Shown here piece by piece: positions 1 to 7,825 of a stretch of DNA of 64,000 nucleotides. The notes under the pieces are model-generated. The model worked only from the letters and a program-made list of their open reading frames with translations. It was not told the origin of the DNA and made no database searches. This DNA is from Paenirhizobium selenitireducens ATCC BAA-1503 (lineage in GTDB: Bacteria; Pseudomonadota; Alphaproteobacteria; Rhizobiales; Rhizobiaceae): contig NZ_JAEG01000017.1 in assembly GCF_000518785.1 (NCBI RefSeq), positions 16,178-80,177 of the forward strand, in the 5' to 3' direction. The number at the start of each line of letters is the position of its first letter. Position 1 is the stretch's first letter. The position numbers were made by a program, and so were the translations under genes.

Positions 1-135
1 ATGAGGCGGCGCGTATTCGACCGCTATCTGATCTTCTACCAAACAGATCAGACCACGGTGACCATTGTCCGCATTCTTCACGGCGCCCGCAACTATGAGC
101 GGATCTTGGCTCGGCAAGCCAAACGCAATTTCTGA
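1..135 (+). CDS. ParE/RelE-family toxin, C-terminal fragment (cut by window edge)
   Basis: Frame 1 is open from the first base to a TGA at 133-135 and encodes 44 residues. The pattern YLIFYQTD, then VTIVRILHGARNYERIL, is the usual C-terminal strand pair and tail of ParE/RelE ribosome- or gyrase-targeting toxins. The ATG at base 1 is probably an internal methionine, because the family's roughly 95-residue proteins need about 50 more residues upstream. Any antitoxin would lie outside the window to the left. The family call rests on the C-terminal motif only. Confidence 0.7.
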   Translation: MRRRVFDRYLIFYQTDQTTVTIVRILHGARNYERILARQAKRNF

Positions 136-154
136 GATTCAAACGCCTGAAGCG

Positions 155-583
155 TCAATTCACGTCGTCCGGCAAAACCGGCAGCGGGGCGATCTCGATG
201 CCCTCGTCGACCAGCGCCTTCACCTCGGCAAGCGACGCCTCGCCGATGATGCCGCGCGCTTCGGCTTCGCCGTAGTGGATCTTGCGGGCCTCCTCGGGAA
301 AGCGCTCGCCGACATCCTCGCTATTGGCCCGGATCGCGGTGATCGCCTCCTTCAGCTTGACCATCGCCGTCTTCTGCGCCTCGGTGACGGCGAGTGCATG
401 CACCGCCTCCTTCTGCCGCGCGGTCGAGACCGAAGGCGCCATCAGCACCTTCGACACCTCGAGCGAACCGCAGGCGGGGCAGCTCAGATACCCGCTCGCC
501 TTCTGGCGGTCGAAGTCTCCGCTCTCCGAGAACCAGCCCTCGAAGTCGTGTCCCTTGTCGCAGATGAGCGAGTAGCGGATCAA
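155..583 (-). CDS. DUF1178 family protein
   Basis: This 142-residue protein of unknown function belongs to DUF1178, common in Alphaproteobacteria. It begins with a zinc-ribbon-like region: a Cys near residue 7 and a CPAC motif near residue 34, in the form ICDKGHDFEGWF...LSCPACGS. The rest is helical and charged. I chose the TTG at 583 because it gives the family's standard N-terminus ([12 protein letters not shown]) and overlaps the upstream hydrolase stop codon (TTGA), which suggests translational coupling. A longer open frame exists upstream but runs antisense-like through the hydrolase gene. It ends the leftward run of hydrolase and DUF1178. Confidence 0.85.
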   Translation of the reverse strand: MIRYSLICDKGHDFEGWFSESGDFDRQKASGYLSCPACGSLEVSKVLMAPSVSTARQKEAVHALAVTEAQKTAMVKLKEAITAIRANSEDVGERFPEEARKIHYGEAEARGIIGEASLAEVKALVDEGIEIAPLPVLPDDVN

Positions 584-1437
584 ACGGTGACGCCCCCTTT
601 CGCCAGTTCGGGCTGCATGCTGAGTTCGAAGTCGCGTGCATTCTTGAGGTTCGGGATCTTGGCGCGCGCCGCAGCCACCGCCCCGACGTCGATGTCGGCC
701 AGCACGATCGCTTCGCCCGTGCCGCCGGCCGCGGCCAGCACCTTGCCCCAGGGGTCGATGATCATCGAGTGGCCGAAGGTTTCGCGGCCGTCCTGGTGCA
801 CGCCGGCCTGGGCCGCGGAAATGACGAAGGCGCCGTTCTCGATCGCCCGGGCGCGCAGCAGCACTTCCCAATGCGCCTCGCCGGTCTGGCGGGTAAAGGC
901 CGCGGGCGTCGTCAGGATCTGCGCACCGGCCAGCGCCTCGGCGCGGAAAAGCTGCGGGAAGCGCACGTCGTAGCAGATGCCGAAGCCGAGCTTGGCGAAC
1001 GGCAGATCGGCGACCATCGCCTTCTCGCCCGGCCGGTAGACGGCGCTCTCGCGCCAGCTTTCGCCATTGTCGAGATCGACGTCGAACATGTGGATCTTGT
1101 CGTAAGCGCAGATCTTGCGGCCGTCGGGTCCGAACAGGAAGGCCCGGTTGGCGATCTTGCCGTCCGGCAACAGGATGGCGGTCGAGCCGACATGCAGATG
1201 GATGGAAAGTTCGCGCGCCAGATCCCCGGCGGTCTTGACGATGTTATCATGCTCTTCGTCGCGCAGGACGGCCATCAGGCCCGGACGGTCCTTCTGCACG
1301 GCACCGGTCATTTCCGGCGTCTGCACATAGATCGCCCCGTGGCCGGCGGCTTCACGCACGAGACGGGCCATGGAAGCGGCGTTCTTTTCCGGGTCCACGC
1401 CCGAGCACATCTGGATGGCAGCAGCCTTGAAGGTCAT
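580..1437 (-). CDS. carbon-nitrogen hydrolase (Nit2/omega-amidase-like)
   Basis: A 285-residue nitrilase-superfamily amidohydrolase. The Glu-Lys-Cys catalytic triad is visible: Glu in TPEMTG (about residue 43), Lys in [11 protein letters not shown] and Cys in [15 protein letters not shown]. The [11 protein letters not shown] block is typical of Nit1/Nit2 enzymes, which hydrolyse deaminated glutathione or alpha-keto acid amides in the cytoplasm. The exact substrate is not determinable here. Length matches the family. It overlaps DUF1178 by 4 bp and follows grxC closely on the same strand, so the three probably form one transcript with a thiol/glutathione flavour. Confidence 0.88.
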   Translation of the reverse strand: MTFKAAAIQMCSGVDPEKNAASMARLVREAAGHGAIYVQTPEMTGAVQKDRPGLMAVLRDEEHDNIVKTAGDLARELSIHLHVGSTAILLPDGKIANRAFLFGPDGRKICAYDKIHMFDVDLDNGESWRESAVYRPGEKAMVADLPFAKLGFGICYDVRFPQLFRAEALAGAQILTTPAAFTRQTGEAHWEVLLRARAIENGAFVISAAQAGVHQDGRETFGHSMIIDPWGKVLAAAGGTGEAIVLADIDVGAVAAARAKIPNLKNARDFELSMQPELAKGGVTV

Positions 1438-1450
1438 GATCTACTTTTCC

Positions 1451-1708
1451 TTAAGCCGTCAGAAGGGCGTCGAGCTTGCCGGCCCGGTCGAGTGCATGCA
1501 GGTCGTCGCAGCCGCCGACATGGCGCTCGCCGATGAAGATCTGCGGGAAGGTCATGCCGCCGTTGGACTTGGCGATCATTTCCTGGCGTAGCTCCGGATT
1601 GCCGGTCGCGTCATGCTCGAGATAGGAAACGCCCTTCGAGGCGAGCAGCGTCTTGGCGCGCGAGCAGTAGCCGCAGCCCTGGCGGGTGTAGATGGTCACG
1701 GATGCCAT
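1451..1708 (-). CDS. grxC: glutaredoxin 3 (GrxC)
   Basis: An 85-residue single-domain dithiol glutaredoxin. The active site CGYC follows the first beta strand (VTIYTRQGCGYC), and the cis-Pro TFPQIFI and GGCDDL glutathione-binding motifs are present. It uses glutathione to reduce protein disulfides or mixed disulfides in the cytoplasm. The start at 1708 gives the standard N-terminus MASVTIYT; an extension to 1768 would add a stretch atypical of the family. It lies 13 bp before the nitrilase-family gene on the same strand. Confidence 0.93.
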   Translation of the reverse strand: MASVTIYTRQGCGYCSRAKTLLASKGVSYLEHDATGNPELRQEMIAKSNGGMTFPQIFIGERHVGGCDDLHALDRAGKLDALLTA

Positions 1709-1764
1709 ATGTGTCTCCGGTCGGATGGGGCCGGCAAGAGCCGGAAAGAATACGTTTGTCCTTG

Positions 1765-2541
1765 TCATATAGGACCGGAGAATGCCCTTGCAAAGGTTAA
1801 AACTGTGACCTCCCGGGCGCCTGCCCGCTTCAGCGCGCGGGTGGCGGCGCTGACCGTCGCCCCAGTGGTGAAGACGTCGTCTATGAGCACGATGCGCCGG
1901 CCGAACACCTGCGGCGACATCGCCTCCGGCACGCCGAAGGCGCCGCGCACGTTGATTGCGCGGGCATTGGCGGTCAGCCCCACCTGCTGGGCGGTCTTCT
2001 TGTTGCGCACCAGCGCGAGCGGCAGGAAGGGCTTACCCGAGAGCCGCGCCACATGCCGGCCGAGTTCGGCCGACTGGTTGAACTTGCGGGAAAACAGCCG
2101 CGTCCGGTGCAGCGGCACGCAGACCACCGCATCGCAGTCGGACAGCGCCTCGCCGCCGGCCCGCGCCATCCAGCCGGCCATCATCGGCGCGAGATCGGTG
2201 CGGTCGCGATATTTCAGGTCGTGCACCAGGTCGCGGGCGATGCCCTCGTGGATCGCGACGCTGCGCAGCCGGTCGAACACCGGCGGATTTGCGATCGCCT
2301 CCGCCGACAGCATGCCGGGACCGGGATCATGGCCGAACGGCGTGCCGAGCACCTCGCAGAACGGCCGCTCGATGAAACGCATGGACGACCAGCAGCGCGG
2401 GCAAAGCCCGCCATGCCGGCCGGTGCGGCAATGGCAGTGGGCGCAGCTCGGCGGAAAGACGATGTCGCGCAGGAAAGCCGCGATGCCGATCGGCACGGCG
2501 ACACTGACGGACACGGCTTTTTGCACTATTTGACCCGGCAT
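1765..2541 (-). CDS. comF: ComF family protein (phosphoribosyltransferase fold)
   Basis: A 258-residue ComF/GntX-like protein. The N-terminal half has a zinc-ribbon cysteine set (CAHCHC...CPRCW), and the C-terminal half is a type I PRTase domain with the PRPP loop VLIDDVFTTGAT. ComF proteins are linked to DNA uptake in naturally competent bacteria, but in rhizobia the substrate and role are unclear. It is transcribed leftward just upstream of grxC, and the methyltransferase gene starts divergently 65 bp away, so 2542-2605 should hold back-to-back promoters. Confidence 0.88.
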   Translation of the reverse strand: MPGQIVQKAVSVSVAVPIGIAAFLRDIVFPPSCAHCHCRTGRHGGLCPRCWSSMRFIERPFCEVLGTPFGHDPGPGMLSAEAIANPPVFDRLRSVAIHEGIARDLVHDLKYRDRTDLAPMMAGWMARAGGEALSDCDAVVCVPLHRTRLFSRKFNQSAELGRHVARLSGKPFLPLALVRNKKTAQQVGLTANARAINVRGAFGVPEAMSPQVFGRRIVLIDDVFTTGATVSAATRALKRAGAREVTVLTFARAFSGPI

Positions 2542-2605
2542 GTGATTGACATTAGGCGCTTGCCGGCGCCTTTGCCAGACCGAGTTTTTGACTGGAGCGG
2601 ACAGG

Positions 2606-3505
2606 ATGGAACGGATTTTCGATCAGGATCTGGTGACGGCGAACCGCCTGCGCGCCAGGCGCCGGCTGGAAACGGGCACCGATTTTCTGCTGGAGATCGC
2701 CGCGCGCGAACTGTCCGAACGCCTCTCGCTGGTCGAGCGCCGGTTCGAGCATGCGGTCGAGCTGCACGGTGGTACCGGTGCCACGGCCCTCCTGGCGCTC
2801 CAGACCGGCAAGATCGACACGCTCGACCGCATCGAGACCCATCAGGATTTCTCAGCCGATGGTGAAGCGCTCACCGAAGCGCCGTTCGAGGGCGTGCCGC
2901 TTGCGCCGCAATCGGTCAACCTGGTGCTCTCGCCGCTGGCGCTGCATCTGACCAACGACACGCCGGGCGTGCTGGTGCAGATCCGCCGGGCGCTGAGGCC
3001 CGACGGCCTGTTCCTCGCGGCGATCCCCGGCGCCGGCACGCTCGGCGAGCTGCGCGACGTACTCCTGACCACCGAGGTCGAACTGCATGGCGGGGCGAGC
3101 CCGCGCGTCATCCCCTTCCCCGACATTCGCGACGTCGGCGCGCTTCTGCAGCGCGCCGGCTTCACCCTGCCGGTGGTCGACGAGGAGAGCTATACGGTCC
3201 GCTACGACAACCTGTTCGCCCTGATGCGCGACCTCAAGGCCATGGGCATGGCCAACCCGCTCATCGGCCGCAGCCGCAAGCCTGTCGGGCGCGCCTTTTT
3301 CCTTAAAGCCGCCGAGCGCTATGCGGAACGTTATGCCGACCCGGACGGGCGCATCCGCGCCACCTTCTCGATCATTTATGTCTCGGGCTGGGCACCGCAC
3401 GAAAGCCAGCAGAAGCCGCTGAAGCCGGGTTCGGCCAAGATGCGACTTGCCGACGCGCTCGACCCGACCAAGGGCCTGCCGCCGAAGAGCGGGGGAAACG
3501 GCTGA
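2606..3505 (+). CDS. class I SAM-dependent methyltransferase (BioC/NDUFAF5-like)
   Basis: A 299-residue methyltransferase. A degenerate SAM-binding motif is seen in the first third (HAVELHGGTGATALLAL), followed by NLVLSPLALHLTNDTP and RRALRPDGLFLAAIPGAGTL, the motif layout of the BioC/NDUFAF5 group. In rhizobia this gene usually sits beside comF, as here. The ATG at 2606 is preceded by GGAGCGGACAG and gives the conserved MERIFDQDL start. The substrate is unproven; relatives act on malonyl-ACP or hydroxylate an arginine in complex I assembly. Confidence 0.8.
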   Translation: MERIFDQDLVTANRLRARRRLETGTDFLLEIAARELSERLSLVERRFEHAVELHGGTGATALLALQTGKIDTLDRIETHQDFSADGEALTEAPFEGVPLAPQSVNLVLSPLALHLTNDTPGVLVQIRRALRPDGLFLAAIPGAGTLGELRDVLLTTEVELHGGASPRVIPFPDIRDVGALLQRAGFTLPVVDEESYTVRYDNLFALMRDLKAMGMANPLIGRSRKPVGRAFFLKAAERYAERYADPDGRIRATFSIIYVSGWAPHESQQKPLKPGSAKMRLADALDPTKGLPPKSGGNG

Positions 3506-3591
3506 ACTGGGGAGGTGTGCGGCCGTCCGTCAGGACACGCGAAAGGCGTCCGGCGGCAGCTTGGAGGGACGTGCCGGGAAAAGACCTGGCG

Positions 3592-3759
3592 TCAGGCGTT
3601 GACGATGGCGGTGCGGATCGTCTCGAAGACGCCGGCAAGCGAATCGGAAAAGGCGCCGAGACCGAGGATCAGCGCCAACCCGATGATCGCGGCGATGAGG
3701 CCGTATTCGATGGCTGTGGCCGCCTGACGGTCAGCGATGAATTTCAAGACGAGATGCAT
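3592..3759 (-). CDS. Flp family type IVb pilin
   Basis: A 55-residue pilin. A short leader is followed by the hallmark AATAIEYGLIAAIIGLALIL segment, with the Glu five residues into the hydrophobic helix, and a short amphipathic tail. The ATG at 3759 has GGAGAG just upstream. Flp pilins are exported, cleaved by the CpaA prepilin peptidase and assembled by a Tad/Cpa machine, none of which is in this window, so this is an orphan pilin gene. The adjacent single-TM protein gene on the same strand may be co-transcribed. Confidence 0.85.
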   Translation of the reverse strand: MHLVLKFIADRQAATAIEYGLIAAIIGLALILGLGAFSDSLAGVFETIRTAIVNA

Positions 3760-3818
3760 GGCCTCTCCCGAGTTCGTTCCGGCGCCGATGTCGGCGAAGT
3801 TGGCATTCCAGTATGGGG

Positions 3819-4124
3819 TCAGCAGCCGTCACCGACGATGCAGACCGATCCGGGTGTTTCCTGCAGCACGCTGCGACGGATCGTGTAGCGCTTGCCGCCT
3901 TCCGATTTGCCGATCGAGCCGGTGCTCATCATGTCGACCTGGTCCGATTCGAAGGCAAGGCTTCGCTTCTCGGTCCGGTCCGCCAGCATGGGTGTCAGCA
4001 CGAGCGACAGCGCAATCGCCGCCATCCCGAACAGCAGGGCGATGTTGAGTACTCCGGTCTTTCCGGAGAGGTGCGAAGACCGTTCCCTCGACCTGACGGC
4101 CTTCCAGAAATCCTCGTTTGCCAT
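3819..4124 (-). CDS. hypothetical single-pass membrane protein
   Basis: A 101-residue protein that I do not recognise. It has a charged N-terminus (MANEDFWKAVRSRERS), one predicted membrane helix (about residues 27-47, NIALLFGMAAIALSLVL), then a soluble C-terminal half with ...TIRRSVLQETPGSVCIVGDGC. The topology suggests a periplasmic C-terminus. The start at 4124 is chosen because GGAG lies 6 nt upstream; an ATG four codons earlier (4136) lacks this. It is 59 bp upstream of the Flp pilin on the same strand, so an association with pilus genes is possible but unproven. Confidence 0.65.
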   Translation of the reverse strand: MANEDFWKAVRSRERSSHLSGKTGVLNIALLFGMAAIALSLVLTPMLADRTEKRSLAFESDQVDMMSTGSIGKSEGGKRYTIRRSVLQETPGSVCIVGDGC

Positions 4125-4227
4125 GAAACGCTCCATACATGCGCTTCGAACGCATGAACAACAGCCATGAGGTTTGCCCCAGGGCCGTAAACTTTGCGTT
4201 AAGAACGTCTGCAAATTATAGAAAAGG

Positions 4228-4641
4228 CTAAAGAAGGTCCTGCAGGAAGGGGATCAGCGGCTCGTCGGCCGGCGGCATCGGATAGTCGCGGAGCGCATTG
4301 GCGCGAACCCATTTCACCGCCTGTCCCTCGCGGCCATGAGCGATGCCCTCGTAACGCCGGCAGATGTAGAGCGGCATCAGCAGGTGGAAGGTCTCATAGG
4401 TGTGGCTGGCAAAGGTGAGCGGCGCCAGGCACGGCACCTTGGTGACGATGCCGAGTTCTTCCTCAAGCTCGCGGATCAGCGTCTCCTCGGGCGTCTCGCC
4501 CTTCTCGACCTTGCCGCCGGGAAATTCCCAGAGGCCCGCGAGCGACTTGCCCTCGGGCCGCTGCGCCAGCAGGATCCGGTTGTCGGTGTCGATCAGCGCA
4601 CAGGCCACGACGAGCAGGATGGGCTTGCCGCCGTCTGTCAT
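4228..4641 (-). CDS. mutT: (deoxy)nucleoside triphosphate pyrophosphohydrolase, MutT
   Basis: A 137-residue Nudix hydrolase. The Nudix box GX5EX7REUXEEXGU runs from GGKVEKGE to LEEELGI at about residues 42-64. The WEFPGGK lead-in and the domain-only length fit MutT, which removes 8-oxo-dGTP from the nucleotide pool. Its start codon overlaps the stop of the upstream GNAT gene (ATGA), so the two are translationally coupled within the leftward argJ-GNAT-mutT cluster, a standard rhizobial order. Confidence 0.9.
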   Translation of the reverse strand: MTDGGKPILLVVACALIDTDNRILLAQRPEGKSLAGLWEFPGGKVEKGETPEETLIRELEEELGIVTKVPCLAPLTFASHTYETFHLLMPLYICRRYEGIAHGREGQAVKWVRANALRDYPMPPADEPLIPFLQDLL

Positions 4642-5420
4642 GCTTTGGAAGCCTTGCGCCAGTAGGCGTAACGATAGGCCTCGGTGAAGCCGAGCTTGGA
4701 ATAGAGGGCAAGGGCCGGCGCATTGTCCGCCACGACCTGCAGCCAGGCGCTCTTCGCCCCGCGCATCCGCGCCCAGCGTAGCGCCGCCGTCACGATTTCC
4801 AGCCCGAGCCCACGCTTGCGGTGATCGGGCCTCACGGAAAGCGACATGATGCCGGCGAGGTCGTTGTCCTGCACGCAGAGCGCCACGGCCACCGGTCCGG
4901 CCTCCGGATCCTCGATGACGAAGAGCCCGGTCGGCGGCTTGATGGCGCTGACCACCTCGGCCAGCGAGGGCTTGAGCGCCGGATCGGTGCCGTTGACGCA
5001 GAGATCGGCATCGACGAAGCGGCCGACGTCGTGGCTCGGCAGGTGGTCGAGCGTGTTCTCCGGCAGTTCGATCGCGGTCAGGTCGCAGGTCAGCGTGAGC
5101 ACTTCCTCGAACCGCTCCCAGCCGTCGGCCTGCATCAGCGCGATCAGCGGCTTCGGCGTCAGAGGCGTCTCGCGCACCAGGATCGGCCGGCCATGGGCCT
5201 CGAACCTGCGCGCCGCCTTCTCCAGCCGGATGGCGATGTCGCGGCTGTCCGACGGATCGAGCGCGACGACGCAGTTCAGCCGCTTCGACGGGTGGCCGCC
5301 GGTAAGACGGATCTGCCAGCTGCCGTCATACTGCACGGATGTCGCGGGCCAGGCCCTAAATCCGACGGCTTCGAGGCGCCGCACGAGCGGCAGGTTCTGA
5401 TCGGTGGCGGCTTGAGGCAT
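4638..5420 (-). CDS. GNAT family N-acetyltransferase
   Basis: A 260-residue acetyltransferase. The C-terminal half holds the acetyl-CoA binding core: LSVRPDHRKRGLGLEIVTAAL (motif A, R-x-x-G-x-G/A region), then VVADNAPALALYSKLGFTEAY (motif B). The N-terminal half is a divergent GNAT-like domain. The start at 5420 lies 8 bp after the argJ stop; a much longer open frame continuing through argJ is an artefact of antisense-compatible coding. Its position between argJ and mutT is conserved in rhizobia, but the substrate is unknown. Confidence 0.83.
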   Translation of the reverse strand: MPQAATDQNLPLVRRLEAVGFRAWPATSVQYDGSWQIRLTGGHPSKRLNCVVALDPSDSRDIAIRLEKAARRFEAHGRPILVRETPLTPKPLIALMQADGWERFEEVLTLTCDLTAIELPENTLDHLPSHDVGRFVDADLCVNGTDPALKPSLAEVVSAIKPPTGLFVIEDPEAGPVAVALCVQDNDLAGIMSLSVRPDHRKRGLGLEIVTAALRWARMRGAKSAWLQVVADNAPALALYSKLGFTEAYRYAYWRKASKA

Positions 5421-5428
5421 CGCGGCGA

Positions 5429-6670
5429 TCAACTCCGGTAATCGCCGTTGATTGCCACATATTCCTTGGTGAGGTCGCAGGTCCAGACCGTCGCCTTGCC
5501 ATCGCCGAGGCCGATGTCGACGCGAACCGGAATGTCCTGGCGCTGCATCACGGCGGTCGTCGCCGCCTCGGAATAGGCCGGGTCGCGCTCGCCGTTGACA
5601 GCCACGCGGATATCGCCGAACCAGATTGCCAGACGGTCGCGGTCGGCCATTTCGCCGGACTTGCCGACCGCCATGACGATGCGGCCCCAATTGGCGTCTT
5701 CGCCGGCAACCGCCGTCTTGACCAGCGGCGAATTGGCGATAGACAGCGCGATCTTCTTGGCGGCGAGATCGCTCTCGGCACCGGTCACCGTGATCTCGAC
5801 CATCTTGCGGGCGCCCTCGCCGTCGCGGACCACTTGCAGCGCCAGGTCCTTGAGCAGGTCGTTGAGCGCCAGGCGGAAGCCCGAGAGCGCCGGATCGTCG
5901 GCCGTCTCGATCGTCTTCTGGCCGTCGGCGCCGGCTGCGCCGGTGGCAAACAGCAGAAGCGTGTCGGAGGTCGAGGTATCGCTGTCGACGGTGATGGAAT
6001 TGAAGGTCGGATCGACGCCGGCCGAAAGCAGGCCCTGCAGCGCGGGGGCGGCAATATCGGCGTCGGTGACGACGAAGGAGAGCATGGTCGCCATGTCGGG
6101 GGCGATCATGCCCGCGCCCTTGGCGATGCCGTTGATCGTCACCTTGACGCCGCCGATCTCGGTCGTACGCGTCGCCACCTTCGGATAGGTGTCGGTGGTC
6201 ATGATCGCCTTTGCCGCTTCCAGCCAGAAGTCGCCGGTGGCGCCGGCCGCCATGTCGCCCAGCACGCCGGAAAACTTGGTGGCGTCGAGCGGTTCGCCGA
6301 TCACGCCGGTGGAGGCCAGGTAGATTTCGTTCTCGCCGCAGCCGAGCGCGGCCGCCGCCGACTTCGCCGTCAGCTCGGTCGCCGTCTTGCCCTTGAGGCC
6401 GGTGAATGCGTTGGCATTGCCGGAATTGACGACGACGCCGCGCGCCACGCCATTGGCAAGGTTCGAGCGGCAGAAATCGACCGGCGCCGAGGGGCACTTC
6501 GACTTGGTGAACACGCCGGCGACCGTCGCCGGACGGTCAAACGCCATCAGCAGCACGTCGGTGCGGTTCTTGTACTTGATGCCGGCGGCGGCGGTCGCCA
6601 TACGGACGCCGCGAATGGACGGCATGTCCGGGTAGGACGTGGGAGCAAGGGGAGAAACGGTTGCGGACAT
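5429..6670 (-). CDS. argJ: bifunctional ornithine acetyltransferase/N-acetylglutamate synthase
   Basis: A 413-residue ArgJ. It transfers the acetyl group from N-acetylornithine to glutamate, so it closes the cyclic arginine pathway and in bifunctional forms also uses acetyl-CoA. The self-cleavage site that creates the alpha and beta subunits is seen in [16 protein letters not shown], with cleavage before the Thr of MATML, and the conserved GNANAFTG motif is present. The start at 6670 gives [10 protein letters not shown], as in relatives. It is the first gene of the argJ-GNAT-mutT run. Confidence 0.95.
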   Translation of the reverse strand: MSATVSPLAPTSYPDMPSIRGVRMATAAAGIKYKNRTDVLLMAFDRPATVAGVFTKSKCPSAPVDFCRSNLANGVARGVVVNSGNANAFTGLKGKTATELTAKSAAAALGCGENEIYLASTGVIGEPLDATKFSGVLGDMAAGATGDFWLEAAKAIMTTDTYPKVATRTTEIGGVKVTINGIAKGAGMIAPDMATMLSFVVTDADIAAPALQGLLSAGVDPTFNSITVDSDTSTSDTLLLFATGAAGADGQKTIETADDPALSGFRLALNDLLKDLALQVVRDGEGARKMVEITVTGAESDLAAKKIALSIANSPLVKTAVAGEDANWGRIVMAVGKSGEMADRDRLAIWFGDIRVAVNGERDPAYSEAATTAVMQRQDIPVRVDIGLGDGKATVWTCDLTKEYVAINGDYRS

Positions 6671-6690
6671 GTTCTCTGCCTGGAATGAGA

Positions 6691-6712
6691 GGACCCGCAA
6701 AAGCGCGGGTCC
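6691..6712 (-). terminator. hairpin between the parvulin gene and argJ
   Basis: GGACCCGC and GCGGGTCC form an 8-bp stem with a 6-nt loop just after the parvulin stop codon and before argJ. On the minus strand it is followed by a weak T-rich stretch (TCTCATT), so it is a likely but imperfect Rho-independent terminator or an attenuator-like structure in the argJ leader. Confidence 0.5.
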
Positions 6713-6737
6713 GCGTTTCAATCGGAGGTGCCGCGGA

Positions 6738-7583
6738 TTACTGCTGCGGCTTGTTCACGTCCTCGTAGCCCTTGCGCAGGGCCTCGTCGAGGATCTCGAC
6801 GGTCTGGTCGGCCTTGGCCTTCTCGATGATGGCGAGATACTTGTCGCGCATCACCAGCTGGCGGACCTGCTGGGCAACCGTCTCATAGGCCGGCGGAGCG
6901 GCATCGCGCTTGTCCTCGACCTTGATGACGTGGAAGCCGAACTGGGTCTTGACCGGGGTCTTGGAGTAGGTGCCCTTCTCCATGGCGAAGGCCACTTCCT
7001 CGAATTCCGGAACCATGCGGCCCTTGGTGAAGTAGCCGAGATCGCCGCCTTCCGACTTGTTCGGATCGGTCGACTTGGCCTTGGCCAGCTCGATGAAATC
7101 CTTGCCGGCGTCGAGATCGGCGATGATCGCCTTGGCCTCTTCCTCGGTCTTCACCAGGATGTGGCGGGCGCTGACTTCGACCTGCTTCGGCAGCGCGGCG
7201 ATTTCCTTGTCGTAGCGTGCCTTGACCTCGTCTTCGGTGACGGCGTCGACGACGTGCTTCTTGAAGTAGATGTTGTGCAGCTCGCGGTCGGCGATGAACT
7301 GCATGCGCTTCTTGAACTCGGCATCGTCCTTCAGGCCTTCGCCATCGGCATTGCCGGCGAGCAGCTTGACGTCGATTGCGCCGGACAGCGCGGCAATCTT
7401 CTTCTGCTCGTCCGGAAGCTGGGCGAGCTGCGGATCGAGATTGGCGATCGCCAGATCGAGTTCGGACTGGGTAATCTCCAGCTTGCCGACCTTGGCGACG
7501 ACGGCGTCCTCGGCGGAAGCCTGATTCTGGAGCCCGATGAACGCCACACAAGCGACGAGGGCGATTTTATGAAGACGAAGCAT
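6738..7583 (-). CDS. periplasmic parvulin-type peptidylprolyl isomerase
   Basis: A 281-residue exported PPIase. It has an N-terminal signal peptide (hydrophobic residues 7-18, cleavage likely after QASA), a SurA_N-like helical region, and a parvulin rotamase domain at about residues 135-235 ([44 protein letters not shown]). It probably assists outer-membrane protein folding. secA, the translocase motor, lies divergently about 240 bp away, a common alphaproteobacterial arrangement. Regions 7584-7825 should hold both promoters. Confidence 0.9.
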   Translation of the reverse strand: MLRLHKIALVACVAFIGLQNQASAEDAVVAKVGKLEITQSELDLAIANLDPQLAQLPDEQKKIAALSGAIDVKLLAGNADGEGLKDDAEFKKRMQFIADRELHNIYFKKHVVDAVTEDEVKARYDKEIAALPKQVEVSARHILVKTEEEAKAIIADLDAGKDFIELAKAKSTDPNKSEGGDLGYFTKGRMVPEFEEVAFAMEKGTYSKTPVKTQFGFHVIKVEDKRDAAPPAYETVAQQVRQLVMRDKYLAIIEKAKADQTVEILDEALRKGYEDVNKPQQ

Positions 7584-7825
7584 AAGAAACCTTTCGGAAG
7601 ATGAACCGTTTCAAGACCGTTCGAATCGGGCGAAAAATTGTCAAACGCGCGCCAGGGCAGGCTTTTCCGGCCACCCTGTGGCGTTGACATCATTCGACCC
7701 CCCTCTTATCTGTCACGCAACCGCGCGTCCAGAGCCGTTTCCCGCTGCTCTGCGCCTAAACGCCGAATTTCGGCGGTCGGCAGGGACACGCTACGAATAT
7801 GACGAAGGTCAGAAAGGACCATCGA

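Noticed and set aside
4638..6497. A single 619-codon frame that appears to fuse a protein to the GNAT domain.
   Set aside because: The first part is an out-of-frame reading of argJ. The GNAT gene has its own start at 5420, 8 bp after the argJ stop.
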